From positions 1 to 20,692 of the IMG/VR virus record IMGVR_UViG_3300024344_000159: DNA of 20,692 nucleotides; one strand, written 5' to 3'. Shown here piece by piece: positions 6,971 through 13,561 of the stretch; the first letter of the stretch is position 1, and each line of letters opens with the position of its first letter. Under the pieces are notes generated by a model that was not told where the DNA came from, searched no databases, and worked only from the letters and a program-made list of their open reading frames with translations. The position numbers and the translations under genes are program-made. This DNA comes from a virus.

Positions 6971-8706
6971 TAGTCTAAGTCCCAATCAAAATCCTCTTCT
7001 GGTATATCGCTGAACCTGCCAGAAGCGACATCGTATTGCAGTTTTTGCTGACCTCTCTTGGCGACCCAAGGAAACCGAGCTTTCCAAATATTCACAATAG
7101 GTGTGTGATCGTTGGGATCAGATGTTCTAAAAAGCGAGCAACCGACATCGGCCTTTGCCAGCCAACTAGCCGAACCAGAAATCGAGTTGCCATCGAGAGG
7201 GCGCGCTTGAGAATCGTAAGGAATTTTCGTTGGGTGAGCGCAGAAGAATGTGGACAATGAGTGGCTTCGAGAAAACTGAATAGTTCTGCTCAACATCTCT
7301 GAAATCCCTAAATGCTCATTCTCATGCTTACTCTCCAAGAAATTGTAGGGATCAATTACTAGACCCCTAGTGCCTTGTCTAAGGATCGATGAGGCAGTTC
7401 TATCTAAGATACTTTTTAAGGTTGCAACCTCACCATCTCGATTCTCCAGAAACGAGAAATGATTGTTGATCCATTTGATGGCGTCTTGCAATTCATCTTT
7501 GCTCATTCGCTCAGTCGGCCCCTCAAAAAAAGGCTTCCCAGTGTGTAAAGCTGCGAGCTTCAAGATGTGGATTTTCACGGGGTTTTCCATCGAACAGATG
7601 GCCCACCTCATGCCGTGAAGCCTTGCTGTATTTACCATGACTGCATCGATCCAGGCCGATTTACCATGACCGGGTGAACCTGTGACCACATACAAACCTG
7701 GAGCGATGGTAATAAGGTCATCAAGAGAATCGAAACCAGTGCTTAGACCCTTACCAGTTCCACCGGCCTCATATAGTTCGTGAACCTCATCGCTATAATC
7801 AGAGGCTCGGTAGACTCCAGCCAGCGGCATGGGGGTAGCGGCCTCAATAATCTCTTTTAGACGCCCTGGCCCCTCGGCACATAGCACAGCGTTGGAGTCT
7901 TTTAGTTCAGCACTGAACCGCACTTCCCAGCATTTACCTAACCCGACACGCCTTCCTATCTCTTGTTTGAGAATATCTCCTGGCCCATCGTGGTCGGTAG
8001 CTAGAATTATTTTGCTACAGGTCTCTAAGAGTTTCCTTGATTCCCAGAGGTATCCAAATTTAACTCCATCATCGTTACGCACAAATTTTGCCGGAGCACC
8101 ATTGGGGACACTCACGGCGGGTATGCCGATTGACGCAAAACTCAAAGCGTCGATTTCGCCTTCACAAATCACTAAAGGGGTCTCACTCATGTCTTCTGGC
8201 AGATTCTCTAGCCCGTAAAACGTTTTAGCAGCACCAGTTTGAGTGAATGCCTTACCCTTAATAGAACGCCACTTTACTGCGCTTGGAGCCTCTCGATCAC
8301 CATATACAAAACCCACGGCTAATTGCTCGCCTTCAGTTTTATTGAACCAGCGGGTGTCTGTCACAACCCCATATCGTTTGTAAGTCTCTTCAGAGATAGA
8401 CCTAGAGGCCATAAATTCTCGAAGTTCTCTATCGCTAGTAACCTGCGGCATTTCGATCACGTTACTGGAAGAAGAAGTTGTACTTAAAAAATCTTCTAGC
8501 AAATCAGCATCAGAAGACGAAATCTTTTTTTCTGAAAATTTGCCTGACGCATCGCAATGAAAGCAATGGTAGATTTTATGGGGGCCATCTATCTTAATGG
8601 ACAGAGTTTTTTCTTTTGATTTTTTTCTGGTATCTGAGCAGGCGGGACACAAAATTCTTGTGTCTTGATAGCAGTTCATTACTGCCAGTTCGATATCTTG
8701 AATCAT
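6970..8706 (-). CDS. Fused TOPRIM primase / DnaB-like helicase (T7 gp4-type)
   Basis: The 578-residue protein has the three parts of a phage primase-helicase. An N-terminal zinc ribbon uses C20, C23, C48 and C51. A TOPRIM primase domain has E182-G-E184 followed by TDHDGPGD with D238 and D240. A RecA-fold hexameric helicase has Walker A GSPGHGKS (343-350), Walker B LVIDPYNF with D452, and H491 in CAHPTK. It should unwind DNA at the fork and lay down RNA primers. All key residues are present. The start is backed by GAGGAG upstream on the minus strand. The gene follows RusA by 27 bases, forming a short leftward operon. It is well matched in length to the T7 gp4 class (about 566 residues). No DNA polymerase gene is in the window. 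Confidence 0.95.
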   Translation of the reverse strand: MIQDIELAVMNCYQDTRILCPACSDTRKKSKEKTLSIKIDGPHKIYHCFHCDASGKFSEKKISSSDADLLEDFLSTTSSSSNVIEMPQVTSDRELREFMASRSISEETYKRYGVVTDTRWFNKTEGEQLAVGFVYGDREAPSAVKWRSIKGKAFTQTGAAKTFYGLENLPEDMSETPLVICEGEIDALSFASIGIPAVSVPNGAPAKFVRNDDGVKFGYLWESRKLLETCSKIILATDHDGPGDILKQEIGRRVGLGKCWEVRFSAELKDSNAVLCAEGPGRLKEIIEAATPMPLAGVYRASDYSDEVHELYEAGGTGKGLSTGFDSLDDLITIAPGLYVVTGSPGHGKSAWIDAVMVNTARLHGMRWAICSMENPVKIHILKLAALHTGKPFFEGPTERMSKDELQDAIKWINNHFSFLENRDGEVATLKSILDRTASSILRQGTRGLVIDPYNFLESKHENEHLGISEMLSRTIQFSRSHSLSTFFCAHPTKIPYDSQARPLDGNSISGSASWLAKADVGCSLFRTSDPNDHTPIVNIWKARFPWVAKRGQQKLQYDVASGRFSDIPEEDFDWDLD

Positions 8707-8733
8707 CGGTTGGTCTCCTCGCTAGTGTTATTT

Positions 8734-9243
8734 CTAAGTATTTTCTTTATAATCGTCTTTAAGATTAGTTTGGTCGCTAATCCCACCACCAGTTCCTCGC
8801 TGGTTCTTTAACCCCCACCAGTCGGGAGATTGGTGGGGGTTTTTTATTTCTATCTCTCGAATAAAAATCTCCGACCTGGGATTCTCCCGATCTAGTCTCC
8901 AGAATAGATGCTGATGTTTGATTTGTCTATCGTTTTTATACAAATAGCCCTGAGCCGCATCAAATAGAATACTGCAATCTAGGTCTGGTCTTCTTGATTG
9001 ATAAAAAACAGTAATCCAAACCTCTAAATCTCCCTCTAAAAAAGGGTCTAATTTAGGACATTGTGCTTGAAAATCAGTTACATAGCTTCTGGCTTTGGCG
9101 CTTTTAATAAATCGAGGCTTACCACCAATAGTTACCAGCTTCCTGCTGTTAGCTTTACTGTATGGCTGTCCCTGGACGGTAAAGGACGTTGATCTAAACT
9201 CTTTGCATTGCAACTCTGTAAGTGTCATACTCGCTACATTCAT
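8734..9243 (-). CDS. rusA: RusA-family Holliday junction resolvase
   Basis: The family signature is plain. An early strand FTVQGQPYSK is followed by a basic stretch, then RRPDLDC...LFDAAQGYLYKNDRQI, which holds the aspartates (DLD, FDAAQG, ND) that bind metal in RusA. RusA dimers cut four-way DNA junctions and in phages help resolve recombination or replication intermediates before packaging. The product is 169 residues, longer than the usual 120 or so. The extra part is a C-terminal tail after EIEIKNP that is encoded over a strong hairpin (8811-8840). The start is uncertain: no good ribosome site precedes ATG 9243, and the in-frame ATG at 9228 is an alternative. It is divergent from the operon starting at 9275. 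Confidence 0.9.
   Translation of the reverse strand: MNVASMTLTELQCKEFRSTSFTVQGQPYSKANSRKLVTIGGKPRFIKSAKARSYVTDFQAQCPKLDPFLEGDLEVWITVFYQSRRPDLDCSILFDAAQGYLYKNDRQIKHQHLFWRLDRENPRSEIFIREIEIKNPHQSPDWWGLKNQRGTGGGISDQTNLKDDYKENT
8811..8846 (+). terminator. Terminator-like hairpin inside the 3' part of rusA, facing rightward
   Basis: ACCCCCACCA (8811-8820) and TGGTGGGGGT (8831-8840) form a perfect 10-bp stem with a 10-base loop, followed by T residues (8840-8845) on the plus strand. This is a good intrinsic terminator for rightward RNA, yet the gene there runs leftward. A second copy of the left arm core (CCCACCA, 8782-8788) could pair with the same right arm, allowing alternative structures. It may stop antisense transcription, or act as a folded element in the rusA-primase mRNA. 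Confidence 0.55.
9203..9232 (+). promoter_or_regulatory. Candidate promoter/operator, shared element copy B
   Basis: TTGCATTGCA (9203-9212), TAAGTGT (9219-9225) and TACTC (9228-9232) repeat the element found at 4892-4919, with one extra base in each gap. TACTC starts 47 bases before ATG 9275 here and 41 bases before ATG 4956 in the other copy. The site lies within the 5' end of the divergent rusA frame, so some of its sequence is also constrained by coding. It could serve both directions as a regulator-binding site. Confidence 0.5.
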
Positions 9244-9274
9244 TCAAGAAACAATGAAACTTAATGGAGGTTTT

Positions 9275-9541
9275 ATGAAAATAGAGCGCGGCATACCTCT
9301 GCCGAACAATCTAGGTGATCGGGTTTCAGTTGGGCCGTTACCTCTGAGCGAGATGAAAGTTGATGATTCTATTCGCGTTGACGCAAAGAATGCTCGTGAA
9401 TTAGAGAGAAAGTACAACGCTTGTCGCATAAGACTGCAAAGGTTTACAAAAAAACGACCACATTACAAGTTTAAGCTCGCCAAATATTCTGATTCCAAAG
9501 GCCCATATCTGAGAATATGGAGAGTCAGTCGTGCCAGCTAA
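9275..9541 (+). CDS. Small conserved phage protein (IPLP/GDS-type), copy 1
   Basis: ATG 9275 follows GGAGG (9266-9270). The open frame upstream to 9095 is antisense to rusA and is not used. The 88-residue basic protein has the pattern IERGIPLPNN, LPLSEMKVDDSIRVD, then RLQRFTKKRPHYKFK and a C-terminal YLRIWRV. This matches a small phage family I recall with IPxP, a GDSxxV segment and an ending like RVWR. It resembles a compact winged or AbrB-like DNA-binding fold, but the function is not established. A paralogue lies at 12486. It heads the recombination operon. Confidence 0.75.
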   Translation: MKIERGIPLPNNLGDRVSVGPLPLSEMKVDDSIRVDAKNARELERKYNACRIRLQRFTKKRPHYKFKLAKYSDSKGPYLRIWRVSRAS

Positions 9542-10457
9542 GGTTACAAACGATCTTGGCTTATTGGAGCCAATATATAAGGCTCTGGCGCATGACGGTT
9601 ACACATCCGGTGGTGCTGACATCACACCAACAGCATGGCTGGACTCTCCACGCATCGCACAGCTAATGAAGACTCACCGTGATGAGATCGAAGAATCGGT
9701 CTCAGACAGGGTCTTTTCTGCGCTTGGTACTGGCTTTCACAACATAATGGAAAATGCTGTTGGCGACAATGCAATCACAGAAGAACGTGTTTTCTTAGAT
9801 CATCCCAGCGGTTTAAGGGTCTCAGGAGCAATAGACCTTCAAATAGAAAAAGAGGATGGCACAACGATTCTGGTGGATTACAAGGTAACAGGAGTTTATG
9901 GAGTAATTCTCAACAAGAAAAATGGCGGCGTTAAACCAGAGTGGGAAAAACAACTCAATTCTTATCGATATCTCTTGCAACGAGCAAAAGACATTAAAGT
10001 CTCAGAACTCTACATTTTAACCATGCTTAGAGATTGGAAGGCTTCAGAAGTTGGTAAGCCTGATTATCCTGATGCGCCTATCATGCAAATTCCTGTACCG
10101 CTTTGGTCTTGGCAAGACACAGTTCAATATGTTGATGAGAGAATCTCTCTGCATCGTGAAGCCTCTTACTCCTCGCTAATCGGTGAGGAGCTTCCCCTCT
10201 GCACATCTGAAGAGATGTGGGAGCGCCCTGAGAAGTTCGCTGTCATGAAGTCTTCCACTCACAAGAGAGCAAGCAGGTTGTTGGATTCTATGGAAGAAGC
10301 CATCGAATGGGCCGCTGACCCGACAAATGGCATGGACAGCAAGCATGTTATTGAACATCGCCAGGGCAAACGAGTTCGCTGCGAGGACTGGTGCAAAGTT
10401 GCACCGTTTTGCAGTCAGTACAAAAAATATTCGGAGAAGACTAATGACGACATTTGA
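9531..10457 (+). CDS. PD-(D/E)XK exonuclease, Cas4/RecB-like, with cysteine cluster
   Basis: The start is a GTG overlapping the previous gene by 11 bases, with GGAGAG just upstream. The 308-residue protein shows the RecB-nuclease series: GTGFH with H70, VSGAID with D102, VDYK with D116 and K118, and the EKQLNSYRYLL helix with Q141 and Y145. C224 plus C284, C288 and C294 (CEDWCKVAPFC) form a four-cysteine set like the iron-sulphur clusters of Cas4 and AddB-type nucleases. With the annealing protein at 10968 it probably makes a phage recombination pair in which the nuclease resects ends and the partner anneals strands. The polarity of digestion cannot be read from sequence. Confidence 0.88.
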   Translation: MPAKVTNDLGLLEPIYKALAHDGYTSGGADITPTAWLDSPRIAQLMKTHRDEIEESVSDRVFSALGTGFHNIMENAVGDNAITEERVFLDHPSGLRVSGAIDLQIEKEDGTTILVDYKVTGVYGVILNKKNGGVKPEWEKQLNSYRYLLQRAKDIKVSELYILTMLRDWKASEVGKPDYPDAPIMQIPVPLWSWQDTVQYVDERISLHREASYSSLIGEELPLCTSEEMWERPEKFAVMKSSTHKRASRLLDSMEEAIEWAADPTNGMDSKHVIEHRQGKRVRCEDWCKVAPFCSQYKKYSEKTNDDI

Positions 10458-10713
10458 TCATGTAAATGTTGGTGGATTGGTTTTGTGCAAAAAACTTCTT
10501 CTTTTAGAAACTGCAATTAATTTCAAAAAATCTTATGTTTTTAGATGGATTAGAGAAGACATTGTTTATCGGCCTGACCGGATGTTCAAAGTTTTAAGGT
10601 GGGTAAAAGAAAAAATCTTTTTCATCCAGCAGTGGAATGCGGTGGATAGCGATGAATATAAAAATCTTAGTGGCTTTGAGTTTCAACAGGTAGAAAAAAA
10701 TGACGATATTTGA
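10444..10713 (+). CDS. Hypothetical small basic protein
   Basis: ATG 10444 has GGAGAAG about four bases upstream and overlaps the nuclease stop by 14 bases. The frame is also open further left inside the nuclease gene, which I discount. The 89-residue product is basic and rich in aromatic residues (YVFRWIREDIVYR, RWVKEKIFFIQQW), suggesting a small nucleic-acid or protein-binding fold. The family is not recognised. Its start region (ATGACGACATTTGATC) is nearly repeated at the start of the next gene. Confidence 0.65.
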   Translation: MTTFDHVNVGGLVLCKKLLLLETAINFKKSYVFRWIREDIVYRPDRMFKVLRWVKEKIFFIQQWNAVDSDEYKNLSGFEFQQVEKNDDI

Positions 10714-10957
10714 TCTCGACAAATCGATTACGGTTGAGTTTCATGGATCTGATTCAATAGAGCGAAAAATGCTGGGCTTGTGGCAACAAGAGCAGTTCAA
10801 AAATGCCAATCTTGGCATGAAGTTAGTGAACGAAAAAGTCGTCATAACGATGAACGAATACTTTATAACCGAAATCCCTTTTACTTTGTTTGACCAACTC
10901 AGTGTCAAAGAACTAACAGAAATAATCATTAAAAAAGCACAAGAACGATTCACATAG
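10700..10957 (+). CDS. Hypothetical small protein
   Basis: An 85-residue protein that begins within the previous gene, overlapping its stop by 14 bases. Its N-terminus MTIFDLD echoes MTTFDHV of that gene. The rest shows no clear similarity between the two. It probably folds as mixed strand and helix, ending in a lysine-rich helix. No motif is recognised. It lies directly before the annealing protein gene. Confidence 0.65.
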   Translation: MTIFDLDKSITVEFHGSDSIERKMLGLWQQEQFKNANLGMKLVNEKVVITMNEYFITEIPFTLFDQLSVKELTEIIIKKAQERFT

Positions 10958-10967
10958 GAGAAAAGAA

Positions 10968-11783
10968 TTGAGCGAGGAATTAACGTACCAAAAAATCTGG
11001 GACACACTCAGCAGTGTGGACTGCAACGAACACACTGATAAGAAAGGCAACTTAACCTATTTATCTTGGGCTTGGGCTTGGGGAATACTCATGGAGCATT
11101 ACCCGATGGCTACCTTTGCTTTTAATGATAACGAAACCCACGCCGATGGGAGCATGACGGTTCACTGCAACGTGAACATTGGTGAATGCCAGCGATCTAT
11201 GTGGCTTCCTGTGATGAATTACAAAAATCAGGCAATAACATCGCCTAATGCGAGAGATATCTCTGACAATAAAATGCGTTGTCTTACCAAGTCATTAGCT
11301 CTTTTTGGCCTCGGACACTACATTTACGGTGGTGAGGATACGGTGAACGCTGGCTCTAATGCACAGACTGTGAAGGCTCAGACTGTGAAGGCTCAGACTC
11401 ACCAAGCTACTGCTACCCCGAAGGCACAACCGAAACAACCATCACCTCTGGAGACACGCATGTTGAAACAAAAAGAACTTGTAGCTAGTGCTACGTCTGA
11501 AAACATTGAGGAAGTGATGGATTTTGTTTTCAAAACAATTTTTTATTTTGCGCTGCCCCCGGAAGGCACAAAAGCAAAACCAGGCGATCCAGAAACAGTC
11601 GCCGGGTGGATCGATCAGTTTACGAGCGGCAACGGCAATAAAAAGACCTTGGTCGAGCTATATAACGCTGGATTCAAGGAGGAAGTACAGGCGTTAAATA
11701 AACGTCTGGACAAAATTCGCGTTCTTGAAAAAGAACAACTTTACAAATTACTGCGAGAGCAGAAGGAGAAAAAGAATGGCTGA
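10968..11783 (+). CDS. Single-strand annealing protein, DUF1071/Sak3-like
   Basis: The start is a TTG, fixed by AGGAG at 10956-10960 seven bases upstream. The N-terminal 125 residues match the DUF1071 pattern: IWDTLSSVDCNEHTDKKGNLTYLSWAWAWG, a strand-rich middle, then MRCLTKSLALFGLGHYIYGGED. In phages this domain belongs to the Rad52/ERF-like annealing proteins (Sak3 group), which pair complementary single strands. A linker of 15-base tandem repeats at 11361-11405 encodes AQTVK units. The C-terminal third is helical and lysine/glutamate-rich. It lies between the exonuclease and an SSB-like protein, as expected for a recombination module. Confidence 0.88.
   Translation: MSEELTYQKIWDTLSSVDCNEHTDKKGNLTYLSWAWAWGILMEHYPMATFAFNDNETHADGSMTVHCNVNIGECQRSMWLPVMNYKNQAITSPNARDISDNKMRCLTKSLALFGLGHYIYGGEDTVNAGSNAQTVKAQTVKAQTHQATATPKAQPKQPSPLETRMLKQKELVASATSENIEEVMDFVFKTIFYFALPPEGTKAKPGDPETVAGWIDQFTSGNGNKKTLVELYNAGFKEEVQALNKRLDKIRVLEKEQLYKLLREQKEKKNG
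11361..11405 (+). repeat. Three 15-base tandem repeats in the annealing-protein linker
   Basis: GCACAGACTGTGAAG, GCTCAGACTGTGAAG and a third diverged copy beginning GCTCAGACT run head to tail within the reading frame. They encode AQTVK, AQTVK and AQTHQ. The period keeps the frame, so copy-number change would lengthen or shorten the linker between the two protein halves without breaking it. Confidence 0.85.
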
Positions 11784-12150
11784 TAAGTACCCGAAAACTA
11801 AACAGGGTGGCCTGTGGAAAAACGACAATTCCAACACCGAAAACAAGCAACCGCCGTACAGGGGTCACATAGTTGTCACTGAAGAGATGCTGAAAACGCT
11901 GGTTGTTTTGATGCGGAACAATGCTTGGGAAAAGTCTGGGCAGAGTCCAGATTTGGGGCCAAGAATTAATCTGGCAGCGTGGCTGAACACCGCTAAGGAA
12001 ACAGGTGAAAAATACTTTGGTATTCAAGGTGATGTTTATTATCCAAAAGAGTACGACCATCTCTTCGATGGCAGCGCAGAACCAGAGGCTCCCGCTGAGT
12101 CCCGTCCTGTAGTAGCAGCACCACCGTTAGACGATGACTTCCCGTTCTGA
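11776..12150 (+). CDS. SSB-like protein with acidic C-terminal tip
   Basis: ATG 11776 follows AGGAG (11764-11768) and overlaps the annealing gene by 8 bases. The 124-residue protein ends in PPLDDDFPF, very like the acidic DDDIPF tip by which bacterial SSB recruits replication and repair proteins. The body (ADKYPKTKQGGLWKN, then VTEEMLKTLVVLMRN, LAAWLNTAKETGEKYFGI) does not show a clear OB-fold SSB signature but resembles small phage proteins found beside recombinases. A single-strand binding role is inferred from the tip and the position. Its last codons overlap the next gene's start. Confidence 0.75.
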   Translation: MADKYPKTKQGGLWKNDNSNTENKQPPYRGHIVVTEEMLKTLVVLMRNNAWEKSGQSPDLGPRINLAAWLNTAKETGEKYFGIQGDVYYPKEYDHLFDGSAEPEAPAESRPVVAAPPLDDDFPF

Positions 12151-12493
12151 ACAAAGTCGTTTAGAGGAAATGCGCGTTCAGGTTTCTGTGTTTCATAGAG
12201 AAAATCCTGATGTATGGAGCCTGTTCGTGCACTTCACTCAAGAGTTAATTAAACGTGGTTTTCAGAACTACTCGGTCAACGCTATTTTTGAAAGAATACG
12301 CTGGGAGTGCGATTCGGTGGGTGGAGATGGCAAATCTACCTTTAAGCTAAATAACAATTACCGAGCGTTCTACGCTAGACGGTTTCATAAAATGTATCCA
12401 CAACATGAAGGGTTTTTTAGAACCAGAAAACAAGTCAGCGAGGAAGGGTTTGCGACAAAATTACCGGAGTTAACCCCTAAAGAATATGGATAA
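12134..12493 (+). CDS. Conserved phage-type hypothetical protein
   Basis: A 119-residue protein starting inside the acidic-tip codons of the SSB-like gene. It carries the pattern NPDVWSLFVHFTQELIKRGF, YSVNAIFERIRWE, FKLNNNYRAFYARRFHKMYP, EGFFRTRKQ. I recall this as a widely spread phage protein, rich in aromatic and basic residues and of unknown activity. The basic helices suggest DNA contact. Its stop overlaps the next start by 8 bases. Confidence 0.78.
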   Translation: MTSRSEQSRLEEMRVQVSVFHRENPDVWSLFVHFTQELIKRGFQNYSVNAIFERIRWECDSVGGDGKSTFKLNNNYRAFYARRFHKMYPQHEGFFRTRKQVSEEGFATKLPELTPKEYG

Positions 12494-12746
12494 TCAGCTA
12501 CCAACTATTGATAAAAACGTGCCTTTGCCTTCATCTCGCTTTAACGAAGGGCATCCTTTTGCTGTATTGAGAAAACTACAGTCAGGAGACAGCGTGTTTT
12601 TTAGAGGAGTCATGTCTGGAGGCAAGGCTTACAAGGTTTTAAGTAACAGAATGTCCTACTTAAAAAATACCCAGGGCATGATGCTAACTGCCAGATCAGT
12701 TATTGAAAACGGATCGAAGGGCGTAAGAGTTTGGAGGAGAGCATAA
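12486..12746 (+). CDS. Small conserved phage protein (IPLP/GDS-type), copy 2
   Basis: This 86-residue protein shares its layout with the gene at 9275: IDKNVPLPSS, then FAVLRKLQSGDSVFFRG, a central RMSYLK segment, and the ending GVRVWRRA, which fits the family even better than copy 1. The two are probably diverged paralogues at either end of the recombination operon. It is small, basic and likely DNA-binding, though that is not shown. Ribosome-site sequence is weak, so coupling to the upstream gene is likely. Confidence 0.75.
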   Translation: MDNQLPTIDKNVPLPSSRFNEGHPFAVLRKLQSGDSVFFRGVMSGGKAYKVLSNRMSYLKNTQGMMLTARSVIENGSKGVRVWRRA

Positions 12747-12748
12747 GC

Positions 12749-12895
12749 ATGTGGGATATACCAGAAAACATTATTGACGAGCCTGACCACTGGAGTTGCG
12801 AAGAATGTGGTGGGCATTTTTACCCCGAACCGGGCAAAGAACCAGCAGAAGATGAGCCGGTTCTGTGCTACTCCTGTGACAGTTTTGACGGATAA
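12749..12895 (+). CDS. Zinc-ribbon microprotein, 48 residues
   Basis: A short frame found by reading: ATG 12749 preceded by GGAGGAGA (12733-12740) at ideal spacing, running to TAA at 12893-12895. The product has CEEC (17-20) and CYSC (40-43), a four-cysteine zinc ribbon in an acidic background (MWDIPENIIDEPDHW at the start). It fits exactly between the genes at 12486 and 12909. The partner is unknown. Confidence 0.78.
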   Translation: MWDIPENIIDEPDHWSCEECGGHFYPEPGKEPAEDEPVLCYSCDSFDG

Positions 12896-12908
12896 AAAAG
12901 GAGAAACA

Positions 12909-13073
12909 ATGAATTGTTGGCATTGTAATGAAGAGCTTATTTGGGGCGGAGATCACGACCTTGAGAAAGTATATGGAACATTGTCTGACGAATATTGCGT
13001 TGAAACAAATCTTTCCTGCCCAGAATGCGGAAGTTTTGTTTTAGTTTATTATCCAAGGGAAAAAAATGAGTGA
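12909..13073 (+). CDS. Zinc-ribbon microprotein of a common phage family, 54 residues
   Basis: ATG 12909 follows AGGAG (12899-12903). The longer open frame from 12774 overlaps the previous gene and is rejected. The sequence MNCWHCNEELIWGGDHD, later LSCPECGSFVLVYYP, matches a very common small phage family with two CxxC knuckles around a short acidic linker. Function is not known. The stop overlaps the DUF3310 start by 8 bases. Confidence 0.82.
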   Translation: MNCWHCNEELIWGGDHDLEKVYGTLSDEYCVETNLSCPECGSFVLVYYPREKNE

Positions 13074-13272
13074 TCCACTAGATGAACAAGTGGGTGGCGA
13101 CCATTACAAAGACTTAGTGATCCAGCCGTTTGAGTTTATAGAGCTTAATAATCTCGGCTACGGCGCAGGCAATGTTGTGAAGTATGTCTGCCGATATAAA
13201 ACCAAAGGTGGCGTTGATGACCTGAAAAAAGCTCGTCATTACATAGATTTGCTTATTGAGATAGAACAATGA
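13066..13272 (+). CDS. DUF3310 family protein
   Basis: The 68-residue product is essentially one DUF3310 domain: VGGDHYKDLVIQPFEFIELN, then GNVVKYVCRYKTKGGVDDLKKARHYIDLLI. In longer phage proteins this domain is sometimes annotated as nucleotide kinase-like, but no P-loop is present here. It is widespread in phage early and recombination regions. It is coupled to the next gene by an ATGA overlap. Confidence 0.9.
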   Translation: MSDPLDEQVGGDHYKDLVIQPFEFIELNNLGYGAGNVVKYVCRYKTKGGVDDLKKARHYIDLLIEIEQ

Positions 13273-13424
13273 ATAAAAACGCCCTAAAAAAACGCCGTAT
13301 CGTTGCTGTCAAAAAAATTCTAGCTAAGAAGCTTCCAGCAGACATGAAGCACTACTGGACTAAAGTATTGAGAGCTTTGCAACCTTGGGAATTAGAAAAA
13401 CGAAACTTGAGAATTGAGGAGTAA
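13269..13424 (+). CDS. Hypothetical basic microprotein, 51 residues
   Basis: The frame ATG 13269 to TAA 13422-13424 overlaps the DUF3310 stop as ATGA. The product is basic and helical (NALKKRRIVAVKKILAKKL at the start, WTKVLRALQPWELEKR later). No motif is recognised. The tight fit between neighbours and the overlap support it. Confidence 0.65.
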   Translation: MNKNALKKRRIVAVKKILAKKLPADMKHYWTKVLRALQPWELEKRNLRIEE

Positions 13425-13432
13425 AGAAAAAA

Positions 13433-13561
13433 ATGGGGAAGGGAAGCAAACAAAGACCAGCAGATAAAAAGCGTTTTGATGAAGGGTTTGACCGGATATT
13501 CGGCAAGAAGCCAACAAGCCACAAAAAATTAAAGAAAAAAGATACAAAAGCTCCAATATGA
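13433..13561 (+). CDS. Conserved phage microprotein, 42 residues (GKGSKxRP...FDRIFG)
   Basis: ATG 13433 follows GAGGAG (13416-13421), with TGA at 13559-13561. The sequence MGKGSKQRPADKKRFDEGF followed by DRIFGKK matches a tiny, highly conserved phage family I recognise by its GKGSxxRP and FDRIFG motifs. Function is unknown. The rest is a lysine-rich tail. The stop overlaps the next ATG (13558) as ATGA. Confidence 0.82.
   Translation: MGKGSKQRPADKKRFDEGFDRIFGKKPTSHKKLKKKDTKAPI

Noticed and set aside
9095-9274. Upstream extension of the small protein at 9275
   Set aside because: It is antisense to rusA. GGAGG directly before ATG 9275 decides the start.
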